Below are positions 7,785-13,899 of a stretch of 15,476 nucleotides of DNA, in pieces. The stretch is from Alphaproteobacteria bacterium (GTDB lineage: Bacteria; Pseudomonadota; Alphaproteobacteria; Sphingomonadales; Sphingomonadaceae). A program made the translations under genes and the position numbers. The notes beneath the pieces are model-generated. The model saw only the letters and a list, made by a program, of their open reading frames with translations. It was not told the DNA's origin and did not search any database. Position 1 is the stretch's first letter. Every line of letters starts with the position of its first letter. The stretch spans positions 1-15,476 of the forward strand of contig JAGWVG010000011.1 of assembly GCA_018970965.1 (NCBI GenBank). The letters run 5' to 3'.

Positions 7785-8218
7785 CAGCTTGCCGTAAAGA
7801 AATATGTGCCCGCGACATGGGCAATGGGTTTTGTCGGATCGCCATCATGCGCATGGCCGCGAATGAACGCGATTGAACGGGTGACATGATAGCACTCGCC
7901 ATGGCCAACAACCATCTGGCCGGGCCTGGCGGGCCGCAAATAATCAATCCGTAAGTCGAGCGTCGCCTGAGGCTGAAACACCCCCGTCTTGAGCCAGATT
8001 GAGAGGCTGGTCGCCATATCCATCAGCGTGAAAATGGGGCCTGAGGCCAAAATGCCCGAGGCAGTATCGGTCACCAAATCTTCGCTATAGGGCAAGGCCA
8101 GCTCACACCAGCCCTCGCCATGGCCGTGATATTGTGTGCCAATTAGTTTGTTATGGCCGTTTTTCGACATCATCCGGATCAACCGGGCTGGGTCAAATTC
8201 CTGCGCTTGCTCTGTCAT
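7784..8218 (-). CDS. PaaI-family hotdog thioesterase (first of a tandem pair)
   Basis: A 144-residue hotdog-fold protein. Seen: GILASGPIFTLMDMATSLSI, where the family helix carries Asp (LMDMA) as the likely catalytic acid but the usual His-Gly-Gly before it is replaced by Ser-Gly-Pro, then ATLDLRIDYLRPARPGQ, the typical central strand, and AHVAGTYFF at the end. About 35 N-terminal residues precede the fold. The gene starts the minus-strand unit driven from the divergent region 8219-8344, with operator site C 66 nt upstream, and overlaps the next thioesterase by one base. The loss of the HGG motif next to a partner that keeps it suggests division of labour within the pair (inference). Confidence 0.9.
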   Translation of the reverse strand: MTEQAQEFDPARLIRMMSKNGHNKLIGTQYHGHGEGWCELALPYSEDLVTDTASGILASGPIFTLMDMATSLSIWLKTGVFQPQATLDLRIDYLRPARPGQMVVGHGECYHVTRSIAFIRGHAHDGDPTKPIAHVAGTYFFTAS

Positions 8219-8284
8219 AAGTTGCGCTTACTCTGCCTTTCGCGCCCTTACAATCTGGGCGCTGGATTGCCGTGAATTTGCACG

Positions 8285-8300
8285 CTAACGTAAACGTAAA
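8285..8300. promoter_or_regulatory. LiuR-like operator, site C, in a divergent promoter
   Basis: CTAACGTAAACGTAAA, which read on the minus strand is TTTACGTTTACGTTAG, the third match to the shared motif. It sits in the gap between the thioesterase pair (start 8218, minus) and the acyl-CoA ligase (ATG 8345, plus). The distance to the ligase ATG is 44 nt, almost the same as at sites B (46) and D (43), which also supports 8345 as the true ligase start. Confidence 0.6.
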
Positions 8301-8344
8301 GTTTGAAGAATCGAACGGAAAAATTGAGAGGATCACCCAAGGCG

Positions 8345-9886
8345 ATGCACCCTTTTATCCACGCGAAATCCCATCCCGATAAAGCCGCGATCATTGTTGC
8401 CGAAACGGGCGAAACGCGCACTTACAAGCAGCTGGATGAAGGGTCGAACCAAGTTGCCCAGTTTTTTCGGCAGCGCGGCTTGGGCCATGATGATGTTGTG
8501 GCCTTCATGTTGGAAAACACGCCCGATTATTATTACCTGACTTGGGGCGCCCAGCGCGCAGGCCTGCGCTATGTATGCATCTCTTCTCGGCTGACGGCAG
8601 ATGAGACGGATTACATCCTCGAAAATTCGGGCGCGAAGCTGTTCGTCATTTCCGCCAGCCTTGCGGATGCTGCGGCGAAGCTGACGACGCAGGTGGAACG
8701 CTATGCGCTTGGCGGGGATGTGGCAGGTTATGGCTCGCTTGCCGATGCGCTGGCGCCAATGCCGAAAACGCCGGTGCCAGATGAACGCGCAGGCATTGAT
8801 ATGCTCTATTCATCAGGCACCACGGGCCGCCCCAAGGGCGTGCGCATTCCGCTGCCCGAAGATCCCGCGATTGATCAATCAAATAGCTTGGTGATGCTCG
8901 CAATGGGCCTGTTCCGCTTCACGCCGGATAGTGTCTATCTTTCGCCAGCGCCGCTTTATCATGCCGCGCCACTCCGCTGGTCGATGACAGTGCATAAGAT
9001 TGGCGGCACGGTTGTCATGATGAAGAAGTTTGACGCTGAAAATGCGTTGGCGGCGATTGAAAAATATAAGGCAACCTGCAGCCAATGGGTGCCCACCCAT
9101 TTTGTGCGGATGCTGAAGCTGCCTGAAGAGGCGCGCCGCAAATATGATCTTTCTTCGCTCAATTGCGCGATCCACGCAGCGGCCCCATGCCCAATGCCTG
9201 TGAAGCGCGCGATGATCGACTGGTGGGGGCCGGTGCTTGAAGAATATTATGCAGGCTCTGAAGGCAATGGCTTTACCTATATCGGCTCGGCAGATTGGTT
9301 GCGGCTGGCCGATAAAGAAGGTGCAGGCTCTGTCGGCAAGGCCGTGACGGGCATTGCCCACATCATGGGCGAAGATAATGAGACAGAGCTGCCGTGTCGG
9401 CAGGAAGGCACAGTGTTCTTCGAAAGCGACAGTGTTTTTGAATATCATGGCGATGCGGAAAAAACGAAATCCAGCCGCAATTCCAAAGGCTGGTCCACGC
9501 TGGGGGATGTGGGCTGGATGGATGAGGATGGGTATCTCTTCCTCACCGATCGTAAGAGCTTCATGATCATTTCTGGCGGGGTGAATATCTACCCGCAAGA
9601 AATTGAGAACCATCTCGTGACGCACCCCAAGGTGCAAGATGTTGCTGTGATTGGCGGTCCGCATGAGGAAATGGGGGAAGAGGTGATTGCCGTCATCCAG
9701 CCCATTGATATGGCCTATGCCAATGATGATTTCCGTGCAGAATTGACCGATTTTGCGCGTGAGAAATTGTCGGGCGTGAAAATCCCGCGGCGGATTGATT
9801 TCTTGGCAGAATTGCCGCGCCACGACACTGGCAAGCTTTATAAACGGCTGCTGCGCGACCAATATTGGGAGAAGGTGAAGAAGTGA
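8345..9886 (+). CDS. Acyl-CoA synthetase (AMP-forming, ANL superfamily)
   Basis: ATP-dependent activation of a carboxylic acid to its CoA ester through an acyl-adenylate, the entry step of the pathway. It has 513 residues, usual for the family. Seen motifs in order: the phosphate loop YSSGTTGRPKGV (about 155-166), the A4/A5 region with YYAGSEGNG, GDVGWMDEDGYLFLTDR (A7, about 388-404), SGGVNIYPQEIE (A8), and the C-terminal GKLYKRLLRD with the lysine needed for adenylation. The ATG at 8345 (MHPFIHAKSHPDKAA) is chosen because the domain begins there. An upstream TTG at 8303 lies almost on the operator. The ribosome site is uncertain: GAGAGGA at 8326-8332 is rather far away. The stop overlaps the next start (GTGA). 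It resembles medium-chain or steroid/terpenoid-acid ligases of sphingomonads, but the substrate cannot be read. Confidence 0.94.
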   Translation: MHPFIHAKSHPDKAAIIVAETGETRTYKQLDEGSNQVAQFFRQRGLGHDDVVAFMLENTPDYYYLTWGAQRAGLRYVCISSRLTADETDYILENSGAKLFVISASLADAAAKLTTQVERYALGGDVAGYGSLADALAPMPKTPVPDERAGIDMLYSSGTTGRPKGVRIPLPEDPAIDQSNSLVMLAMGLFRFTPDSVYLSPAPLYHAAPLRWSMTVHKIGGTVVMMKKFDAENALAAIEKYKATCSQWVPTHFVRMLKLPEEARRKYDLSSLNCAIHAAAPCPMPVKRAMIDWWGPVLEEYYAGSEGNGFTYIGSADWLRLADKEGAGSVGKAVTGIAHIMGEDNETELPCRQEGTVFFESDSVFEYHGDAEKTKSSRNSKGWSTLGDVGWMDEDGYLFLTDRKSFMIISGGVNIYPQEIENHLVTHPKVQDVAVIGGPHEEMGEEVIAVIQPIDMAYANDDFRAELTDFAREKLSGVKIPRRIDFLAELPRHDTGKLYKRLLRDQYWEKVKK

Positions 9887-10503
9887 CCGGCGCGCGCGTC
9901 GAGTTCTTTTTTGATCTGTCCAGTCCGTGGACGCGGATCGCCTTTGCCAATCTCTGGCCGCTGTTGGAACGGACGGGGGAGGCGGCGGTGCTGCGTCCCA
10001 TTTTGGTGGGCGGCGTCTTTAATGCCGTGAACCCCGCTGTCTATGCCGCGCGCGAGGATGCGGGCAGCAGGCGGTTGCAACATAGTTGGAAGGTGCTGGC
10101 CGATTGGGCGGCCTTGGCGGGCGTACGCATGAACTTTCCTTCGGTCTATCACCCGGCCAAAAGCGTCAATGCCATGCGCATGGCCTGCGCGCTTGAGGCG
10201 GATCAGCCATCTCTGCGGCGCTTTGTGGAGGCCGTGTTTGAACGCTATTTTGGCGATCAAGAAAATCTCGACGATCCTGACATATTGATTGCTGCGGCAA
10301 ATGCTGCGGGGCTTGATGGCCCCTGCATTGCTCAAGCCTCTGTCACGGATGCCAATAAATTGAAGCTGCGCGCCAATACTGATGAGTTGATCGCGCGTGG
10401 CGGCTATGGGTCTCCAACCATCTTTGTCGATGGAACAGATATGTATTTCGGCAATGATCAATTGCCGCTGGTTGAGTTTGCATTGAAGGGAAAAGGGCGA
10501 TGA
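9883..10503 (+). CDS. DsbA-fold protein, 2-hydroxychromene-2-carboxylate isomerase-like (GST kappa class)
   Basis: A 206-residue thioredoxin-like protein with the helical insertion of the GST-kappa/HCCA-isomerase group. Seen: VEFFFDLSSPWTRIA at the N-terminus, where Ser-Pro takes the place of the Cys-x-x-Cys of DsbA and corresponds to the catalytic serine region of the isomerase, NAMRMACALEAD in the helical domain, and GGYGSPTIFVDGTDMYFGND, the cis-Pro strand and the family's F-x-G-x-D ending. Classical members isomerise 2-hydroxychromene-2-carboxylate with glutathione in naphthalene catabolism, but no other naphthalene gene is present. Its place between a CoA ligase and a crotonase, with 4-nt overlaps on both sides (GTGA and ATGA), ties it to acyl-CoA breakdown instead. 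The start is GTG at 9883; a TTG at 9865 inside the ligase gene is less likely. The true reaction is unknown. Confidence 0.88.
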   Translation: MTGARVEFFFDLSSPWTRIAFANLWPLLERTGEAAVLRPILVGGVFNAVNPAVYAAREDAGSRRLQHSWKVLADWAALAGVRMNFPSVYHPAKSVNAMRMACALEADQPSLRRFVEAVFERYFGDQENLDDPDILIAAANAAGLDGPCIAQASVTDANKLKLRANTDELIARGGYGSPTIFVDGTDMYFGNDQLPLVEFALKGKGR

Positions 10504-11303
10504 ACGACCGCGTAAGAATTACGATGCTGGAAGATGGCATTGCTGATGTCCGCATGACGCGCGTCGATAAAATGAATGCGCTGGACCCGGCGCAATGGTC
10601 CGCCTTGGTTGATGCTATTGATCAGTTAAACGCTATGCCGGGCCTGCGTGTGGTGGTGTTGTCAGGCGAAGGTCGCGCTTTTTGCGCGGGGCTCGATTTG
10701 GCGAGCATGCAGGGAGATCGGGATCCTGGTGCCAGCAGCGCAGGCGGATCCTTGGCGGATCGTACGCGCGGCATCGCGAACAATGCGCAATATGCCGCTT
10801 GGGGCTGGCGTGAATTGCCCGTGCCCGTCATTGCCGCTGTGCATGGCGTTGCCTTTGGCGCGGGCAGCCAGATTATGGCCGCCGCCGACATTCGCATCGT
10901 TCACCCCGAGACGCGCCTTGCGATTATGGAAATGAAATGGGGCCTTGTCCCTGACGTCGCTGGTATGCCGCTTTGGCGCACCCAAGTGCGCGATGATGTG
11001 CTGCGCGAAATGATCTATACCAACCGCGAATTTAACGGTGTGGAAGCCAAGGAGATGGGCTTTGCCACCCATGTGGCAGAAGACCCGCATGCCAAGGCAA
11101 TGGAATTGGCGCGCGTCATCGCCAATAAGAACCCACATGCGATGCGCGGGGCCAAACGTCTCTGCAACTTAATGGGCGATGCCAGCGATGCAGAACTGTT
11201 GCAGGCCGAAAGTGACGAGCAAATCAAAGTCATCCGCACACCCAACCAGATGGAGGCGGTGATGGCTGAAATGCAAAAGCGAAAGCCCAATTTTCAAGAT
11301 TGA
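10500..11303 (+). CDS. Crotonase-family enoyl-CoA hydratase/isomerase
   Basis: A 267-residue crotonase-fold protein. Seen: GEGRAFCAGLDLASM, which forms the first half of the oxyanion hole, HGVAFGAGSQIMAAADIRI for the second half, and AIMEMKWGLVPDVAGM. Compared with rat hydratase, Glu144 is replaced by Gln (GAGSQ) while Glu164 is kept (MEMKWG). An Asp follows 8 residues later, the same distance as Glu196-Asp204 in dienoyl-CoA isomerase. It could therefore be a hydratase, an isomerase or another crotonase activity, and 'enoyl-CoA hydratase' is only a family label. Its ATG overlaps the stop of the isomerase-like gene (ATGA), so it is the third gene of a coupled trio. It ends 13 nt before the stop of a convergent thioesterase, and no terminator is seen between them. 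Confidence 0.92.
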   Translation: MNDRVRITMLEDGIADVRMTRVDKMNALDPAQWSALVDAIDQLNAMPGLRVVVLSGEGRAFCAGLDLASMQGDRDPGASSAGGSLADRTRGIANNAQYAAWGWRELPVPVIAAVHGVAFGAGSQIMAAADIRIVHPETRLAIMEMKWGLVPDVAGMPLWRTQVRDDVLREMIYTNREFNGVEAKEMGFATHVAEDPHAKAMELARVIANKNPHAMRGAKRLCNLMGDASDAELLQAESDEQIKVIRTPNQMEAVMAEMQKRKPNFQD

Positions 11304-11316
11304 GAGGCGCCGCGCG

Positions 11317-11754
11317 CTAACCCGAACGCACCATTTGGGTCTTCAGCCCTTCAACGATTTCAGCACGCAGCGGCTTTGCCTGATTGTCAGTGCGGCAGAC
11401 AACCACCGTATCGCAGGTGGCGATGCACTGGCCATTTTGGAACATGGCTTGTTCAATCGTCCAGCTCGAAGTTCCAATGCGACCAATGCCTGAGCAGACT
11501 GTGACATCGTCAGGGAAATTGCCCTCACGCAGATAGTTGATCTCAACTGCGGCGACCATTGTGCGCTCATTGGCTGGGCGGTCAGCCCAGGGGCGGACAT
11601 TGCGGTTCAACTGCACACGGGCATTTTCAAACAAGGCGGCAAAAGCGACATTGTTTAGATGGCCATTAATATCCATGTCCTGAAAGCGCGTCTGCGCGAT
11701 CTGGTGGACGGGATAAGTGTCTGGATCAAGGCGATGCGGAAGTGGCTTTGGCAT
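11317..11754 (-). CDS. Acyl-CoA thioesterase, 4HBT/YbgC-like hotdog protein
   Basis: A single hotdog domain of about 145 residues. Seen: QTRFQDMDINGHLNNVAFAA, the 4-hydroxybenzoyl-CoA thioesterase/YbgC-type motif with its catalytic Asp followed by Gly-His-x-Asn-Asn, then VEINYLREGNFPDDV for the central strand and CDTVVVC near the end. It probably hydrolyses an acyl-CoA. The start is not settled. The ATG at 11754 follows directly after the T-run of a terminator hairpin. A TTG at 11784 lies inside the hairpin loop and has the better ribosome site (AAGGAG, about 9 nt upstream), which would add 10 residues (M-PPGEGAFLL). Either way translation begins in or next to the hairpin that ends the upstream SDR transcript, so expression probably depends on read-through. 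Confidence 0.88.
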   Translation of the reverse strand: MPKPLPHRLDPDTYPVHQIAQTRFQDMDINGHLNNVAFAALFENARVQLNRNVRPWADRPANERTMVAAVEINYLREGNFPDDVTVCSGIGRIGTSSWTIEQAMFQNGQCIATCDTVVVCRTDNQAKPLRAEIVEGLKTQMVRSG

Positions 11755-11757
11755 AAG

Positions 11758-11792
11758 TAAAAAGGCCCCTTCACCGGGTGGCAAAGGGGCCT
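11758..11792 (-). terminator. Rho-independent terminator after the HSD10-like SDR gene
   Basis: On the minus strand a perfect 9-bp stem AGGCCCCTT/AAGGGGCCT (11784-11792 with 11763-11771) and a 12-nt loop are followed by a run of T (TTTTT from about 11763 to 11759). It begins 18 nt after the SDR stop at 11810. It directly abuts the ATG of the next minus-strand gene (11754), so it may act as an attenuator rather than a full stop. Confidence 0.85.
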
Positions 11793-11809
11793 CTCCTTGA
11801 TGGGTTAGA

Positions 11810-12592
11810 TCAACGCGGTGTCATGCGGATGCCACCATCAAGGCGGACATCTTCACCGTTGAAATAGCCATTTTCAATCATGCACATGGCAAGATTGGCA
11901 TATTCCCCCGGATTGCCGAGACGCTTCGGGTTGAGCACCGAGGCACCCAGTGCATCGCGCACATTTTGCGGCGCGCCTGCGAGCAGCGGCGTATCAAAAA
12001 TGCCCGGCAAGATGGTGTTGACGCGGATATTTTCGCTCGCCAAGTCACGCGCGATGGGGAGTGTCATGCCGACAACACCGCCCTTAGAGGCAGAATAAGC
12101 GGCTTGGCCCATCTGGCCGTCTTCAGCTGCAACTGAAGCCGTGTTGACGATGGCACCACGATCGCCATCTTCCAGAACGGGCAGCGTCATCATGCCGGCA
12201 GCTGATTTGGCGATGCAGCGGAAGGTGCCGACGAGGTTGATCTGAACAATCCAGTTGAACGCATCGAGCGGGAAGTGCTTGATCGAGCCATCTTCTTTTG
12301 AGCGGCTGGCCGTTTTCATCGCGTTGCCCGTGCCAGCGCAGTTGACCAAGATGCGCTCTTGCCCAATGGCGGCGCGCGCCTTGGCAAAGCCAGCATCGAC
12401 CGAAGCATCGTCGGTCACGTTTACTTCACAGAAGACGCCGCCCAGTTCTTTGGCAAGGGCTTCGCCCTTTTCAACTTGCAGGTCGAACAGCGCGACCTTT
12501 ACGCCCTTCGCGGCCAGCGCGCGCGCGGTTGCGGCACCCAGGCCCGAGGCGCCACCCGTGATAACGGCGGAAATCGAGGAATCGAGTTTCAT
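11810..12592 (-). CDS. SDR-family 3-hydroxyacyl-CoA dehydrogenase (HSD10-like)
   Basis: A 260-residue SDR resembling type 2 3-hydroxyacyl-CoA dehydrogenase (HSD17B10), which oxidises short or branched 3-hydroxyacyl-CoAs with NAD. Seen: SAVITGGASGLGAATARALA (glycine loop near residues 12-19), Asp at the end of strand 2 in VALFDLQ, which favours NAD, VNCAGTGNA, the Ser of NTASVAAEDG, catalytic YSASK, and LPGIFDTPL. The start at 12592 has the ribosome site AGGGAG about 8 nt upstream and yields the usual short N-terminus MKLDSSISAVITG. Longer reading frames from 12667 run into the thiolase gene and are rejected. It begins 26 nt after the thiolase stop, so the two form an operon catalysing the last two beta-oxidation steps. 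It is followed by a terminator. Confidence 0.94.
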   Translation of the reverse strand: MKLDSSISAVITGGASGLGAATARALAAKGVKVALFDLQVEKGEALAKELGGVFCEVNVTDDASVDAGFAKARAAIGQERILVNCAGTGNAMKTASRSKEDGSIKHFPLDAFNWIVQINLVGTFRCIAKSAAGMMTLPVLEDGDRGAIVNTASVAAEDGQMGQAAYSASKGGVVGMTLPIARDLASENIRVNTILPGIFDTPLLAGAPQNVRDALGASVLNPKRLGNPGEYANLAMCMIENGYFNGEDVRLDGGIRMTPR

Positions 12593-12618
12593 ATATGTGT
12601 CTCCCTTATTCGGTTCGT

Positions 12619-13791
12619 TTAAAGCCGCTCGACAATCGTAACGTTGGCGACACCGCCGCCTTCGCACATTGTCTGCAATCCATATTTGCCGCCCTTGGCT
12701 TTCAGCACATTGAGCAAGGTGGCCATCAGCTTGGTGCCTGAAGCGCCAAGCGGGTGGCCCAGTGCAATCGCGCCGCCATGCATGTTCAAGCGCTCAGGAT
12801 CAGCGCCCGTATGCTTCAGCCACGCCATTGGCACAGAGGCAAAAGCTTCGTTCACCTCATAAGCATCAATATCGCCGATCTTGAGCCCCGCGCGCTGCAA
12901 CGCCCGGTCTGTTGCGAACAGCGGCTCTTCCAGCATGATGACGGGGTCGCCCGCGGTTACGGTCAAATTATGGATGCGCGCGATGGGCGTCAGGCCATGC
13001 TCTTTCAAAGCTTTTTCCGAAACGATCAAAACAGCCGAAGCGCCATCGCAAATTTGCGAGGAAGTGGCGGCCGTCAGCGACCCGCCTTCTTGCAGAAGCT
13101 TTACACCTGCGATGCTTTCCAGCGTCGCATCAAAGCGAATGCCTTCGTCTGTCTTGTGGACGATCGTGCCTTCGGGCGTTTCGACATTCAGCGGCACGAT
13201 TTCATGATCGAACAGGCCAGCATTGGTTGCGGCAATTGCCCGCTGGTGGCTGGTCAAGGCAAACTGATCGAGCTGATCCTTGGTGAAGCCGTGCTTCTTC
13301 ACAATCATTTCCGCGCCCATGAATTGGCTGAACATGATGCCGGGATATTTCTCGTCCAGACGCGGCGACTTATAATGGCCGAGGCCTTCCTTCATGTGGA
13401 ACATCGCGTTGGAGCCCATGGGGACGCGCGTCATCGATTCGACACCCGCGGCAATCACGACATCCATGGTGCCCGACATCACGGCTTGCGCTGCAAATTG
13501 CATGGCTTGCTGCGATGATCCGCACTGGCGATCAATTGTTACAGCTGGCACGCTATCGGGCAGGTTCTTGGCGGCCAACACGGCATTGCGGCCAACTTGC
13601 ATCGCCTGCTGCCCTGCTTGCGTTACGCAGCCCATGATAACGTCATCCACCTTGGCGCCATCAATGCCTGAGCGCGCAACCAAAGCGTCCAAAGTGGCGC
13701 CCGCCAGATCAACAGGGTGCCAACCGGCAAGTTTTCCGCCGCGGCGTCCCCCAGCGGTGCGAACAGCATCTACAATATAGGCAGTGGCCAT
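12619..13791 (-). CDS. Acetyl-CoA C-acyltransferase (thiolase)
   Basis: A 390-residue degradative-type thiolase that cleaves 3-oxoacyl-CoA to acetyl- or propionyl-CoA and a shortened acyl-CoA. Seen: AYIVDAVRTAGGRRGGKLAG at the N-terminus, the nucleophile cysteine in VTIDRQCGSSQQAMQ (about residue 88), the NEAFA motif in YEVNEAFASVP, the active-site His in HGGAIALGHPLGASG, and the second catalytic Cys in MCEGGGVANV close to the end. The start at 13791 has AGAGGA 9 nt upstream. Another ATG at 13809 has no better site and adds six atypical residues. It is transcribed away from the nitroreductase, with operator site D 49 nt upstream, and is the first gene of an operon with the HSD10-like SDR. Whether it works in breakdown only or also in acetoacetyl-CoA formation cannot be said. 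Confidence 0.95.
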   Translation of the reverse strand: MATAYIVDAVRTAGGRRGGKLAGWHPVDLAGATLDALVARSGIDGAKVDDVIMGCVTQAGQQAMQVGRNAVLAAKNLPDSVPAVTIDRQCGSSQQAMQFAAQAVMSGTMDVVIAAGVESMTRVPMGSNAMFHMKEGLGHYKSPRLDEKYPGIMFSQFMGAEMIVKKHGFTKDQLDQFALTSHQRAIAATNAGLFDHEIVPLNVETPEGTIVHKTDEGIRFDATLESIAGVKLLQEGGSLTAATSSQICDGASAVLIVSEKALKEHGLTPIARIHNLTVTAGDPVIMLEEPLFATDRALQRAGLKIGDIDAYEVNEAFASVPMAWLKHTGADPERLNMHGGAIALGHPLGASGTKLMATLLNVLKAKGGKYGLQTMCEGGGVANVTIVERL

Positions 13792-13828
13792 GATGTGATT
13801 CCTCTCCATAAGGGCTCAATGGCGAAAT

Positions 13829-13859
13829 CCCTTGCCTATATTGACGTTTACGGCAAGGG
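13829..13859. repeat. 8-bp inverted repeat flanking the operator
   Basis: CCCTTGCC (13829-13836) and GGCAAGGG (13852-13859) are perfect reverse complements around a 15-nt centre that contains most of operator site D. This may be a second, wider binding site or a small hairpin in the 5' leader of a transcript. Function unknown. Confidence 0.55.
13841..13856. promoter_or_regulatory. LiuR-like operator, site D, in a divergent promoter
   Basis: TTGACGTTTACGGCAA, the fourth match to the shared motif, lies in the gap between the thiolase (start 13791, minus) and the nitroreductase (start 13900, plus), 43 nt before the latter. A degenerate half-copy (TTACGTTT, 13864-13871) follows 7 nt later. The site sits inside an 8-bp inverted repeat. 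Confidence 0.6.
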
Positions 13860-13899
13860 AAACTTACGTTTGTAAAGAGACAAGGGATGGGGAGTTGCG

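Noticed and set aside
8303..8344. TTG-started N-terminal extension of the acyl-CoA ligase
   Set aside because: It would start 2 nt from the operator, adds residues not usual for the family, and breaks the constant 43-46 nt operator-to-ATG distance seen at the other divergent promoters.
8879..9862. 327-codon minus-strand frame inside the acyl-CoA ligase gene
   Set aside because: Antisense to conserved ligase motifs (A5, A7, A8); no family resemblance.
9865..9882. TTG start for the isomerase-like gene inside the ligase gene
   Set aside because: The GTG at 9883 gives a classic 4-nt overlap, and the fold begins a few residues later.
12417..12432. Possible fifth operator (GTCACGTTTACTTCAC) inside the HSD10-like SDR gene
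   Set aside because: It breaks the second ACG/GCG core, lies deep in coding sequence, and its bases are explained by the codons of the gene.
12754..13518. 254-codon plus-strand frame inside the thiolase gene
   Set aside because: Antisense to a thiolase with all catalytic motifs; composition typical of a shadow frame.
13862..13877. Second full operator next to site D (ACTTACGTTTGTAAAG)
   Set aside because: Only one half matches and the spacing of the other half is wrong; kept as a half-site remark only.
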